Shown: piece by piece, positions 17,443 through 26,907 of the stretch
Layout of the letters: every line of letters begins with the position of its first letter
Numbering within the stretch: the stretch's first letter is position 1
Assembly: GCA_015200345.1 (NCBI GenBank)
Contig: CP054187.1
Location: forward strand, 2,402,470-2,466,469
DNA from: Planctomycetia bacterium
GTDB lineage: Bacteria; Planctomycetota; Phycisphaerae; UBA1845; UTPLA1
Reading direction: 5' to 3'
Length of the DNA stretch: 64,000 bases
Translations under genes and position numbers: made by a program
Notes under the pieces: generated by a model
What the model was told of the DNA's origin: nothing
Seen by the model: the letters and a program-made list of their open reading frames with translations, nothing else
Database searches by the model: none

Positions 17443-19161
17443 TCATGCTGCGCACACACGATGCACCTCTTCGATTGTTGTGATTCCGGATTTCGCCTTG
17501 GCCATGCCGTCGGTGAAGAGCGTGGTCATGGTGCTGTGGAGGGCGAGTTTGCGCAGCTCCTGGAGCGGCATTTCGTCGGAGATGGCCTGTCGGACGGCGT
17601 CATCGGGGATGAACAATTCGTAAATACCGATGCGACCGAGGTAGCCCGTGCCGTGGCACTTGGCGCAGCCCTTGCCTTTGTACAGGACTTCGGCGGTGAG
17701 GCCGGCTTTGTCCAGCGCGAGCATCTGGCCCGGCGTCGGCTTGGCGGCAACTTTGCAATGGGGACAGATTTTTCGGATCAGGCGCTGCGCAAGTACGGCG
17801 TCGACGGCGGCGGCGATGAGGTACGACTCGACGCCGATGTTGTGCAGGCGCGTGACGGCGGACACGGCGTCGTTGGTATGAAGCGTTGTGAGAACCATGT
17901 GGCCGGTGAGGGCGGCCTGAACGGCGGTTCGAGCGGTGTCCTCGTCGCGGACTTCTCCGACCATGATGACGTCGGGGTCTTGTCGGAGGAGGGCGCGGAG
18001 AACGGTGGCGAATTTCAGTCCGATCTTTTCGTTGACCTGGAACTGGTTGACGCGTCGCAGGTTGTACTCGATGGGGTCCTCGACGGTGCAGACGTTGCGT
18101 TGGGGAGAGTTGATTTCCTGGAGCGCCGCGTAAAGCGTCGTGCTTTTGCCGCTGCCGGTCGGGCCGGTGACCAGCACCAACCCGTGCGGATGGGCGAGCT
18201 GCGCGCGAAAGGCCTTGAGCATGTCGATGGAGAATCCGAGCGTCTCCAGATTGATCATCGCCTTCGCGTTGTCGATGATGCGAATGACGACTTTTTCGCC
18301 GTACATGTTCGGCAGCGTTGAGACGCGCAGATCGATCGGGCGGCCTTCCATGAGGACGTGAATGCCGCCGTCCTGGGGAAGCCGGCGCTCGGCAATGTCC
18401 AGTCCGGCCATGATCTTGATGCGTGAGACGACGGGGGCCATGAGCTGGTGAGGCGGGGTGAGCTTTTCGTAGAGCACGCCGTCCACGCGGTTTCGGATTC
18501 GCAGGCAGTTTTCGTCGGGTTCGATGTGAATGTCGCTCGCGCCTTCCTTCACGGCGGAGTACACGAGAAAGTTCACCAGCTTGATGACCGGCGAGTCGCC
18601 GGCCATGCCTTCGAGGTTGGTGATGTCATCGACTTTCGTCTCAATCAGCTCGAACGCGTCAGTCGAGACGTCCTCGATGATGTCGTCGATGACGAAGACG
18701 TTGGCGGCCTTGACGTACTGGCCGAGGATCGCCTGGATGTCGGCGTTGGACACGGCGACCACCTGCACCTGGCACGTCGTCATGCGTCCGAGTTCCTCAA
18801 CGAGGAAGACGTTGGACGGCTCGCTCATAGCGACGGTCAGCACGCCGTGGACCTTGAAAAGCGGCAGGACGGAGTGCTTTTCGAGGAACTCGCGCGGGAC
18901 GAGGTCGATGACCTTTGGATCCGCCAGGCGCGGGGTCAGCTTGGCATAGGGTACGCCGTATGCCTCGGCCAGCGCTTCGACCACCTGGTCCTCGGTCGCG
19001 TAGCCCAGCTCGATGAACAGTTCGCCGAGCAATTGGCGATGATCGCGCTGCTTCTGTTCCTCGATGGCGCGGTCGATCTGCTCCTGGGTGAGGATTCCCC
19101 GCGCGAGCAGGATCTGCCCCAGGTGTCGGCGGTTTCGCGTCTGCGTCGTGGCGGCGTTCAT
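17443..19161 (-). CDS. pilB: PilB/GspE-type assembly ATPase
   Basis: A 572-residue hexameric ATPase that drives pilus or pseudopilus extension. Residues 1-150 form the N-terminal GspE/MshEN domain (GQILLARGILTQEQ). Walker A GPTGSGKST is at 333-341, Walker B DPDVIMVGEVRD at about 395-406, and the His box GHMVLTTLHT follows. A zinc site CPHC (466-469) with CAKC (499-502) is typical of extension ATPases. The MshEN region can bind c-di-GMP in some homologues, which would fit the HD-GYP gene two positions upstream; that link is inference. Confidence 0.92.
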   Translation of the reverse strand: MNAATTQTRNRRHLGQILLARGILTQEQIDRAIEEQKQRDHRQLLGELFIELGYATEDQVVEALAEAYGVPYAKLTPRLADPKVIDLVPREFLEKHSVLPLFKVHGVLTVAMSEPSNVFLVEELGRMTTCQVQVVAVSNADIQAILGQYVKAANVFVIDDIIEDVSTDAFELIETKVDDITNLEGMAGDSPVIKLVNFLVYSAVKEGASDIHIEPDENCLRIRNRVDGVLYEKLTPPHQLMAPVVSRIKIMAGLDIAERRLPQDGGIHVLMEGRPIDLRVSTLPNMYGEKVVIRIIDNAKAMINLETLGFSIDMLKAFRAQLAHPHGLVLVTGPTGSGKSTTLYAALQEINSPQRNVCTVEDPIEYNLRRVNQFQVNEKIGLKFATVLRALLRQDPDVIMVGEVRDEDTARTAVQAALTGHMVLTTLHTNDAVSAVTRLHNIGVESYLIAAAVDAVLAQRLIRKICPHCKVAAKPTPGQMLALDKAGLTAEVLYKGKGCAKCHGTGYLGRIGIYELFIPDDAVRQAISDEMPLQELRKLALHSTMTTLFTDGMAKAKSGITTIEEVHRVCAA

Positions 19162-19227
19162 TGCATTTCCATCAGTTCCCGGTTGCGTTCATCGCTGACG
19201 TCGAGTCGGCATTCCCGCGCTCTGCGC

Positions 19228-19563
19228 TCACTGGAAGCTTTTGACGGCGGATTCGAGGTCCGCGAATCGCTCGAAGCGCCGCGCCAAGCGCGTGATCTCC
19301 AGGATTTTGTCACACGTGCTGCTCAACGCGCAGAACTTCACCGCACCCAGGTGCTCCTCGCACTCATTCTGGAGCCCGACGAGCGCTTCCAGCGCGGCGC
19401 TGTCCAGCCCCGTCATCGTGGAGCCGTCAATCACCACCTGGTAACCGGATTCGGCCATGCACTTGCGCGCCTGCGAAGTAAATGGCTCGACTTCGTCCCC
19501 GATCAGCTCGTCCTTCACGGTGATGATCGAAACGTTGCCGTATTTGCTGACGGTCGAAGGCAT
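19228..19563 (-). CDS. STAS-domain anti-anti-sigma-like protein
   Basis: A 111-residue single STAS domain. The segment VVIDGSTMTGLDSAALEALVGL contains the Asp-Ser pair at the position of the phosphorylated serine in SpoIIAA/RsbV proteins. Such proteins bind anti-sigma kinases and switch partners by phosphorylation. No RsbW-like kinase gene is nearby. It sits 5 bp downstream of the HD-GYP gene and just upstream of pilB, so it probably belongs to the embedded regulatory module of the pilus cluster. Confidence 0.8.
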   Translation of the reverse strand: MPSTVSKYGNVSIITVKDELIGDEVEPFTSQARKCMAESGYQVVIDGSTMTGLDSAALEALVGLQNECEEHLGAVKFCALSSTCDKILEITRLARRFERFADLESAVKSFQ

Positions 19564-19568
19564 GCGCG

Positions 19569-21410
19569 TTACTCCTTCCCGCGCGGCGAATCCACTGCGT
19601 GGGTTCCCATCGCCGGCGTGTCACGGTGAGCGGATGGTCGCTTCGCCTGGGCCCAGCAAACGGCATCGCGCGGCGGGGCGACGCCCAGGTGTCCGGTCAT
19701 CGCTTTCAACGCACCGCTCTGGCCAAATGCCGGATCGAACCCGGCGAACTTGCGCGTCTGCACGAACACATCTTCGAGATCCAGACGGATGAAAACCTCG
19801 GCCAGGTGCGGGTCAAACTGCGTTCCCGCGCAGCGCCGGATCTCCGCGATGGCGGCTTTCACCGGAAGGGCCGAGCGATACGTACGATTGGTCGTCATCG
19901 CGTCGAAGCAGTCCGCCAGGCAGATGATCCGGCCCAGCAGGGGGATCTCTTCCCCGACCAGCCCGCCGGGATAGCCTCGCCCGTCCATGCGCTCGTGGTG
20001 ATGCAGCACGCCGGGGATCAGGTCGTGAATCTGCCGCACGTGTTCGACGATGTGCGCGCCGATCTGCGGATGGCGCTTGAGCACCGTGAACTCTTCATCC
20101 GTCAATTTTCCGGGCTTGGTCAGAATCGCATCCGGCACGCCGATCTTCCCCACGTCGTGCAGCAGGCCGGCGAGATAGATGCGGTCGCAGGCATAGGCGG
20201 ACAACCCGGCCGCCTGCGCGAGGCACCGGCTGATGTACGCGACGCGCTCGGAGTGGCCGCAGGTGTACGGATCCTTGGCGTCCACGCTGTTCACCAGCGA
20301 GTGCAACATGCCCATGAAGAGGTCGGCGAGGTCGTCATACAGGCGCTGATTCTCAAGAAACGACGCGATGCGATCGGCCACGGCGCGAAGCAGTTGCACG
20401 TCGATGGACGTGAAGTCGCCGCCGTCGCGGCAGTCAATCGCCATCATCGCACCGAGAAATCGGCCGCCCTGGCGGAGCGGCATCGCGACGATGTGCTCGG
20501 CGTGCCCGTGCGCGAACTGCACTTCCCCGCGGCTCTTCACATTGTTGAGCAGGACGTGCCCGACCGCGCGGGCGGATTCGCCCCCTGCGAGTTCGGCGAG
20601 CCGGTCGAGGACGTTGTCAGGGAGATTACGCATGCCGACGCGCACGATGCGCTCTTCAGCGGGCGCGGCGGGAGCGCCCGGTCGCAGGTCCTGCGGCGTC
20701 AGCACGAAGGCGAGCGAGGCGGCGCGCGAGACCTCCAGAATCTGCGGCCCGACGCGTCCGAGAAGCAGAATCGGATTCTGCGGCAGCGCCATTTCCTCGC
20801 TGATGTGATAGACGAGGTTCAGTTCCTCGTAGGTGGATTCGAGATTGCCGGTGAGCGATTGAATCGCGGCGCGTTGTTCGTCCAGCTCGCAGATGCGCGC
20901 GACCTCGGTGCGCAGCAAGTGAGCGAAATGTTTGACGGCTGTGGCATCGCGCGCGGGGATATCCTGCGCGAGGTGGCGCACCGCTTGCTGATCGAGCTGA
21001 ACCTGTTGGCAAACCCGGGCCAGCGCTTCGTCGCTGCCTTGGCAGCGGGCCAGCCCGATGACGACGCCGATGATCTTCCGCGATAGACGAACCGGTGCGT
21101 GAATGACCTGCACCACGCCGGGAAACGGCTCATACGCGTGCTGCGTCGTCGTGAGCCGATCGCGCGCCGCATGGCCGAGCCGCAGCATCGACTCCGGTGT
21201 TCCCATCAGGTGCTTCCAGAAGCCGGTCGGGTGCTCGGGGTGATCGGTGCAACGCCCCTCGACGTCGAACTGCCACAGCGGGATGCCCACGGCCTGCCAC
21301 GCGTTGCACAATTCGCGAAAGCGCTCCGCGGCCAGGGGGTGTTCCACCACCGGCGTCGGCAGTCGCCCAATGTGCTCGGGCGAATGGAGGGGTCCGGATT
21401 CCGTTTGCAT
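19569..21410 (-). CDS. HD-GYP domain c-di-GMP phosphodiesterase-like protein with GAF sensor
   Basis: A 613-residue protein. The N-terminal 150 residues look like a sensory domain (GIPLWQFDVEGRC), followed by a coiled-coil-like region and a GAF-type domain at about 210-355. The HD-GYP domain occupies about 370-540, with HSERVAYISR, HDVGKIGVPD and HHHERMDGRGYPGGL, including the GYP motif, all intact. It should degrade c-di-GMP. A 60-residue tail has no recognisable domain. It starts about 20 bp downstream of the response regulator and is followed by the STAS gene, so all are probably co-transcribed. Confidence 0.88.
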   Translation of the reverse strand: MQTESGPLHSPEHIGRLPTPVVEHPLAAERFRELCNAWQAVGIPLWQFDVEGRCTDHPEHPTGFWKHLMGTPESMLRLGHAARDRLTTTQHAYEPFPGVVQVIHAPVRLSRKIIGVVIGLARCQGSDEALARVCQQVQLDQQAVRHLAQDIPARDATAVKHFAHLLRTEVARICELDEQRAAIQSLTGNLESTYEELNLVYHISEEMALPQNPILLLGRVGPQILEVSRAASLAFVLTPQDLRPGAPAAPAEERIVRVGMRNLPDNVLDRLAELAGGESARAVGHVLLNNVKSRGEVQFAHGHAEHIVAMPLRQGGRFLGAMMAIDCRDGGDFTSIDVQLLRAVADRIASFLENQRLYDDLADLFMGMLHSLVNSVDAKDPYTCGHSERVAYISRCLAQAAGLSAYACDRIYLAGLLHDVGKIGVPDAILTKPGKLTDEEFTVLKRHPQIGAHIVEHVRQIHDLIPGVLHHHERMDGRGYPGGLVGEEIPLLGRIICLADCFDAMTTNRTYRSALPVKAAIAEIRRCAGTQFDPHLAEVFIRLDLEDVFVQTRKFAGFDPAFGQSGALKAMTGHLGVAPPRDAVCWAQAKRPSAHRDTPAMGTHAVDSPRGKE

Positions 21411-21429
21411 CGAACGCGCTCCTCAACGG

Positions 21430-21816
21430 TTAGCGGGCGCCGGCCGCCGCGCCCTCGAGCAGCTCGCGCGCGATGGCCAACACCTCGCGCGGGCTGAAAG
21501 GCTTCGGCAATACCTTGCGGATGTTCGTATGGGTCAGGTCTTCATCGACGATCGAGAAGCCTCGCGCGCTAAGCATGACCGCCGGGATATCGCGCGTCGC
21601 CGGATCGGCACGAAGTCGGGCGCACAGCTCAAGCCCGCTCAAGCTGGGCATCTGGTAGTCGGTAAAGATCAGGTCCGGGTGTGCCTCGCGGGCAAGTTCC
21701 AGTCCTTCCTGCCCGTCGGCCGCAGTGAGCACTTCAAATCCCGCGCCGCGCAGCTTGGCGGCCACCACGTGCACAATGTGCGGCTCGTCGTCGCATACCA
21801 GAATCTTCGCTGCCAT
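21430..21816 (-). CDS. single-domain response regulator
   Basis: A 128-residue CheY-like receiver domain with no output domain. The acidic pocket is ILVCDDEPH, the phospho-acceptor Asp is in DLIFTDYQMP, and the conserved Lys is in LPKPFS. The ATG at 21816 is preceded by GGGGGAT seven bases upstream. It lies 52 bp downstream of the histidine kinase gene, which is its probable partner. It would act through protein contact, perhaps with the HD-GYP protein or the pilus motors. Confidence 0.88.
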   Translation of the reverse strand: MAAKILVCDDEPHIVHVVAAKLRGAGFEVLTAADGQEGLELAREAHPDLIFTDYQMPSLSGLELCARLRADPATRDIPAVMLSARGFSIVDEDLTHTNIRKVLPKPFSPREVLAIARELLEGAAAGAR

Positions 21817-21868
21817 GTCAGATCCCCCAAAACGTCGTCGGCCGCCGAATCGGCCGGTCATGCTGTAT

Positions 21869-23455
21869 TCATGTCACTTTGTTGAGCGTGATCGCAAAGG
21901 TACTGCCCTTGCCGACTTCGCTGCGGAGTGAGACTTTTCCTTCGTGGACCACTTCGACGATGTTCTTGACCAGGTTCAGGCCCAGCCCCGTGCCCTTGGC
22001 CATGTGCTTGTTCGCCTCGACGCGGTAGAACTTTTCAAACATGTGCGGGAGGTCCTCCGCGGGAATGCCCACGCCCGTGTCCGACACTTCGATCCGCAGG
22101 GCGTTCTGCTCTTCCAGCGTGATCATCCGTACCGTGACCTCACCGCCCTCGGGGGTGTACTTGATCGCGTTGCTCGCGAGATTGAGCACCGCCTGGTACA
22201 GCAGATCGCGATCCGCCATCACCCGGTCCACCACCGGCGCCAGGTCCGCCAGCAACGCGATGTTCTTCTCCTCGGCCTGCGGCTTCAGGCTGTCCGCCAC
22301 TTCCTTCACGATGATCGAGACCGCCACCGGTTCCTTGTTGATGCGAACGGTGCCCGCCTCGATCCGGCTGATGTTCAGCATGTTGTCGATCAGGCGGCCG
22401 AGCCGGTCCGCCGACGTCTGAATGATGCCGTAGTACTCGGCGCGGGTTTTTTCGTCCGTTGCTTCGCCGTCCACGAGCATCTCGGTGTAGGCGCGAATGG
22501 ACGAGAGCGGCGTGCGCAATTCGTGGGACACGTGCGCGACAAACTCGCTCTTGGCCTTGGCCGCCAATCGATCACACGTGACGTCGCGGAACAGCACCAC
22601 CAATCCATGGGCACTGGATTGGGCCGATGTTCCGTCGGCGGTCGCCGAATCGGGCAGCGGCGCCATCGACAAGGCAAAGGCCCGATCGCCGAAGTCCAGC
22701 TCCACGCGACGCCGTGCGGCGCGAGCGTCGGCCTGGCAGGCTTGTCGGACCACGTCGATCAGCTTCGCATTGGACACGACTTGGTCCAACGGTTGTCGAA
22801 TAGCGTCGTTTGTCGTGATCTCCAGCAGCTCCGCCGCAACCTGATTCACGAACACGATCCGTTCAAAACGGTCCACGACGAGAAGCGGCTCGGCCATGCC
22901 GTGCAGGATGGCTTCCAGGTTCCGGCGCTGCGCCGAATGAAGCGACGCCTCCAGTTGCAGTCGCCGCTGCTCCTGCACCAGTTCATTCACGCGCTGCTCA
23001 ATGTTCGTGGCGTGAGCCTCGATGCTGGTCCAAAGCGATTCGGCATCGCCGCCTGGCGCGATTCCCAGGCGTTGCGCGAGCGCCTGGCGCATCGCTTCGC
23101 GCGAGCCGTCGCGGCCGTCACCTGCCGCGGAGCGTCCGATCAACAAAATCGTCATGGCTGCCGCGGCGAAGAGCGTCACCACGAAGCCGTTCCAGCGCGC
23201 CAGACCCAGATCCGACGGCGCGACTGCCGTGGCAATGCAAATCCAGATCGCGATCAGGCCGATCGGCAGAGCCGACCAGCGCGGGTCAAGATTGAGACGC
23301 GACTGAAACGAGGTGACGAATTTGAGTACGCGCGAGCGCAGGCGCGGCGCGGCCGAGCGCGCGGACGTGTCGTCTGCGAAGGAGGACGGCGCAGCGGCGG
23401 ACGATGCATCGTCATCGTCATCCAGAAACGCCCACGGTTTGGGATGGGTTGCCAT
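21869..23455 (-). CDS. membrane-bound PAS sensor histidine kinase
   Basis: A 528-residue kinase. Two membrane spans lie near residues 60-80 and 90-110 with only a short loop between, so it probably senses membrane or cytoplasmic signals. A PAS domain spans about 180-295. The HisKA H-box is SHELRTPLSSIRAY, then come the N-box NLASNAIKYTPEGG, G1 DTGVGI and G2 GTGLGL. It resembles PhoR/ResE-type kinases. The ATG at 23455 shares one base with the stop of the upstream TPR gene (TGATG), indicating tight coupling. Confidence 0.88.
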   Translation of the reverse strand: MATHPKPWAFLDDDDDASSAAAPSSFADDTSARSAAPRLRSRVLKFVTSFQSRLNLDPRWSALPIGLIAIWICIATAVAPSDLGLARWNGFVVTLFAAAAMTILLIGRSAAGDGRDGSREAMRQALAQRLGIAPGGDAESLWTSIEAHATNIEQRVNELVQEQRRLQLEASLHSAQRRNLEAILHGMAEPLLVVDRFERIVFVNQVAAELLEITTNDAIRQPLDQVVSNAKLIDVVRQACQADARAARRRVELDFGDRAFALSMAPLPDSATADGTSAQSSAHGLVVLFRDVTCDRLAAKAKSEFVAHVSHELRTPLSSIRAYTEMLVDGEATDEKTRAEYYGIIQTSADRLGRLIDNMLNISRIEAGTVRINKEPVAVSIIVKEVADSLKPQAEEKNIALLADLAPVVDRVMADRDLLYQAVLNLASNAIKYTPEGGEVTVRMITLEEQNALRIEVSDTGVGIPAEDLPHMFEKFYRVEANKHMAKGTGLGLNLVKNIVEVVHEGKVSLRSEVGKGSTFAITLNKVT

Positions 23456-24804
23456 CAGGGCGTTACTCCGGTTTCCGTGCAAGGCTCCGCGTCGTTCGCC
23501 AGCGCGGCGGTCGAAACGGACGCGGCGGTCGGCGCGACCCCGACTCGTTCGTTCAAACGCTGGAGCAGTCTTTGCGGCGCGGCGGCATCAGGATTGGCGG
23601 CCAGCGCGGCGAGGTAGGCTTCGCGCGCTTCGTTGGTCTGGCCGGTTCGTTCGTGCGTTTGGCCCTTCAGGCAGAGCGGCGCGACGGGATCGGCTCCCAG
23701 GCGCAGCGCGTGATCGATCTCCGCCAGGGCTTCATCCGGGCGATTGCGACGCATCGCAAGATAGGCGCACAGCAGACGCACATCGGCGGAATCGGCCGCG
23801 AGGCGGCGCGCGCGATCGGCATACGCGACGGCCTCATCGAGGCGGCTGGTCGCCAGCGAAGCGCGTGCAGCCAGCAGAAGCGCCACGGCGTCGGCATCGG
23901 TCTCCTTGGTGAGCGGGGCGACGGCCTCCAGCGCCGCAGCCGGCTTGTTGCAGGCGAGGCAGGCCTCGGCGAGCAGATAGCGTGCGCTGGCTGGTGCATC
24001 CGCCTTTGCCACCATTGGGTGAAGCACGTCGAAGGCTTCGTCCCAGGCGCCGGCCCAGACAAACGTCTCCGCCGCAAAGGAGGCGAGCAGTGCGTCATCG
24101 CGCGCCAGGAGCAGCGCCTCGCGGAGGTATTGGACCGCCGGCGCCTTCAATCCGAGTTGCCGCGCCGCCCGCGCCGCCAGGACGCGCAACGGAACGTTGT
24201 CGTCAAAATCATTCAGGCGCGATTCAATCAGCGCCAGGGCGTCTCCCGGGCGACCGATCGCCGAGAGCGTCTCCGCCCAGGCCAGTAAATACGCCGCGTT
24301 GTTTGACGAGGCTGTGGCCGCCGCTTCGTATGCTGCCAGGGCCGCATTCAGATCGCCGTACCGCTGTGCTACAACTCCGCCATAATACTGCACTTCGCCG
24401 TCCGTCGGCGCAAGCTGCTGCGCCATCACGATCGCCGAGCGCGCGTCCGCCATGCGGCCCTGTTCCAGCCGCAGACGCGTCGCCAGCACATAGGCCCGTG
24501 CATCCTGCGGCGAAGTCGAGAGCACCGTTTCGAGTATCTTCTGCGCCTCGTCCAGGCGGCCCGCGTCGAGTTGCTGCCGGACAATCTGAAGCTTCACGTC
24601 CCCGCGCACGGCGTTCCAGTTCTGCTTGGCTTCGGCCTTCTGGTCCTGCGTCATGTGCATGCCGAACGGCGTCTTCTCAAAATCGCCGCAACCGCTGGTT
24701 GCGACAATTGTCAGCCAGGCCAGCGCCATCAAAGTGACTCGACAGGCCGGTACCGGTTCGCGGCGGCAGGCAGGGTAACGAGAGGGGGCGTTTCGGCGAT
24801 TCAT
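23455..24804 (-). CDS. TPR-repeat lipoprotein of the pilus cluster
   Basis: A 449-residue protein. The N-terminus has a hydrophobic segment ending VATSGC, a probable lipobox with Cys at about residue 39, although the preceding region is longer than usual. The rest is about ten TPR-like helical pairs rich in Ala and Leu. Its position directly after the secretin gene (ATGA overlap) suggests a pilotin-like or PilF-like role in secretin assembly. Sequence alone does not prove that. The C-terminal 40 residues are low complexity. Confidence 0.72.
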   Translation of the reverse strand: MNRRNAPSRYPACRREPVPACRVTLMALAWLTIVATSGCGDFEKTPFGMHMTQDQKAEAKQNWNAVRGDVKLQIVRQQLDAGRLDEAQKILETVLSTSPQDARAYVLATRLRLEQGRMADARSAIVMAQQLAPTDGEVQYYGGVVAQRYGDLNAALAAYEAAATASSNNAAYLLAWAETLSAIGRPGDALALIESRLNDFDDNVPLRVLAARAARQLGLKAPAVQYLREALLLARDDALLASFAAETFVWAGAWDEAFDVLHPMVAKADAPASARYLLAEACLACNKPAAALEAVAPLTKETDADAVALLLAARASLATSRLDEAVAYADRARRLAADSADVRLLCAYLAMRRNRPDEALAEIDHALRLGADPVAPLCLKGQTHERTGQTNEAREAYLAALAANPDAAAPQRLLQRLNERVGVAPTAASVSTAALANDAEPCTETGVTP

Positions 24805-26720
24805 GCTCCGATCTCCTCCTTCGACTCAAGCTCGACGTCTGCATTCGTGTCGCCTTTCGCCGCCGCCTCGTCGGCGTCCGATTCGTCTTCCACGCCCGTC
24901 GGGCCTTCAAACCCTTCCGGCATGGCGAACGGCAGCGCAGGGCGGCCGAACGGAGGGTGATCGACGCCCGCCTCCTCCTCGATGCGATCCATGATGAAAT
25001 GCCGAATGCTGGACGATTCCGTCTCCCAGGCACGGCGGCCGAGTATCTTTTCCTTAAGCTTCATCGCTTCAACGTGCCGCGGATAATTGCAAAGCGCCAG
25101 CTCCGCGTCCCATGCCGCCTTGTCCGTATCGCCCCGGCTCATATGCTCCAGTGCCCAGCGATAGTGTGCTTCGCTCAAGCGCTCGCGGCCGAACCATTGC
25201 AGACCCGTGCGCATGCCGACGCGAAAGCGTTCGATGTCCTCTCCCAGCTCGCGCGACGCCTTGTGATCCTGATCGTTCTTCAGCACGTGCACCGTGAGCA
25301 GCACGATCACTTCCTCGCGCACCGTCGTGTCGCGTGTGCGGCGGAACAGCGATCCGGCCACGGGGATGTTTCCCAGCAGTGGCACCTGACCGCGCGCCGC
25401 CGTGCTGACCTCGCGGAAGAGTCCGCCGATGAGGATCGTGTGCCCGTCTTTCACCAGCACGTTCGTCGTCACTTCCGTGGTCTGTTCAAACGGCAGGTTC
25501 GCTTCCGTCAGACCGCCCGTGGAATCCTTCGGGTGAATCTCCATGCGCACCCACCCGTCGTTGGCCACGTAGGGGCGGAACGTCAGAACGGTACCCGTTT
25601 CGAGAAACTCCACGGTTTGTATCGCGGTCGTCTCGGTGATCGTCGTCGTGAGGTAGCCATCGCGTCGCCCGACGATGACCTGGCCGACCTGCTTGTTCAG
25701 CGCGAGAATCTTCGGATTCGCGAGGATCTCGGTATCCGTCACGGCCTCCAGCGCCCGAACGAACACGCCGACTTGATCCTTCAGGATGCCGAAGGTGAAT
25801 CCGCCCGACGGCAGCGCCGCGTTGAAATCGCTGCGCACCGTGAAGTTCGTGTTGTTCAGCTCGGCGGTCGGGATGTTGCCGGTGGCGATGCTCTGGGCCG
25901 CGGGGCTGACGCTGCTGACCGCCGCGAAGTCGACACCGCCGACCGTCGTGAAGTCGATTCCGAAAGCGTTGTCTTCGTTGAGCGTCGCGCGAAGAATGGT
26001 GGACTCGATCAACACCTGCGTCGGCGTCGTATCGAGGTCCTCAATCACCTTGGCGATCTTCTCAAGATGGTCCTCGAAATCGGTCACAAGAATCTTGTCC
26101 GCCGAGGCCACGCTGTCGCCCTCGGTGTCACCCGGTCCGGTCTGGCCGCCGAGGCCCGTTTTGGCGGGCGGCGTGACGGAAATTTTGCCGGCGGCGCTCA
26201 ACAGCGGCTCGATGAGGGATTTGGCGGAAGCGGCGTTGAGGTAGGTGAGCTTGAAGACGCGCGAGGCCATCTTGCGGCGCGAGGCATTGATCCGCTCCAT
26301 CTCTTCCTGCGTGTGGACGTAGATGAAATCGCCTTCGGAATAATGCGCCAATCCGTTGGAAACAAGCATCGCCTTGAGCGCGCTGTCAAAGGTGACGTCA
26401 TACATGCTCGCCGTGACGGTGCCCTGCACGCCCGACGCGATGATGACGTTTTTCTTCATTGGCTCGGTCAGCATCCGCAGCGCATCGGCCAGCGGCAGAC
26501 CCGAAACATGGACCGTGACGCGACCGTTCTCAACGGAGACGATTTGTTCAGACGGCTGGGACGTCGCGCCAAGCGCGGCGGAAAGTTCGTCGACCGATCC
26601 GACGCTGTCCTGCGCGTGGAGCGGCGCGGAGCCGATCACATGCCAGACGATGAGCGCGCCCGTCAGCAACAGGGCCGGCGGCGATGAAACGCGAAAAAGT
26701 GGAGTCAACAGCATGGGCAT
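24801..26720 (-). CDS. pilQ: outer-membrane secretin (PilQ/GspD family)
   Basis: About 639 residues with a signal peptide (LLLTGALIVWHVIGSAPLHA-QD). An STN/N0-like domain sits at about 60-130 (VSGLPLADALRMLTEPM). An N1-type domain follows (FKLTYLNAASAKSLIEPLL), then the secretin core with the signature VPLLGNIPVAGSLFR. After the core is an extra tail of about 150 residues with a TPR-like stretch (WALEHMSRGDTDKAAWDAELAL) and an acidic end. The start is 26720, or 26714 if the GGGGG just upstream is the ribosome site. It forms the outer-membrane pore for the pilus. Confidence 0.88.
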   Translation of the reverse strand: MPMLLTPLFRVSSPPALLLTGALIVWHVIGSAPLHAQDSVGSVDELSAALGATSQPSEQIVSVENGRVTVHVSGLPLADALRMLTEPMKKNVIIASGVQGTVTASMYDVTFDSALKAMLVSNGLAHYSEGDFIYVHTQEEMERINASRRKMASRVFKLTYLNAASAKSLIEPLLSAAGKISVTPPAKTGLGGQTGPGDTEGDSVASADKILVTDFEDHLEKIAKVIEDLDTTPTQVLIESTILRATLNEDNAFGIDFTTVGGVDFAAVSSVSPAAQSIATGNIPTAELNNTNFTVRSDFNAALPSGGFTFGILKDQVGVFVRALEAVTDTEILANPKILALNKQVGQVIVGRRDGYLTTTITETTAIQTVEFLETGTVLTFRPYVANDGWVRMEIHPKDSTGGLTEANLPFEQTTEVTTNVLVKDGHTILIGGLFREVSTAARGQVPLLGNIPVAGSLFRRTRDTTVREEVIVLLTVHVLKNDQDHKASRELGEDIERFRVGMRTGLQWFGRERLSEAHYRWALEHMSRGDTDKAAWDAELALCNYPRHVEAMKLKEKILGRRAWETESSSIRHFIMDRIEEEAGVDHPPFGRPALPFAMPEGFEGPTGVEDESDADEAAAKGDTNADVELESKEEIGA

Positions 26721-26907
26721 CCCCCGAATCCTCTCGTGGGGTATTTCGGTTGTCGGACGCTGGGGGTTGTGTATGAAGACGCCGTTGCAATTCGGGCGTA
26801 CGGTTTTGGGACGATGCAACGCAGCAAAGGGTAATGTCGAGAATGCGGGGGGCGCGGACTCGCTCCTCTGCGGGCGGCTCGATGACCACGGCTCATCGCG
26901 AACGGCT

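Noticed and set aside
24957..26687. 576-codon plus-strand open frame across the secretin gene
   Set aside because: Antisense shadow of the secretin. No ribosome site and His/Arg-rich low-complexity text.
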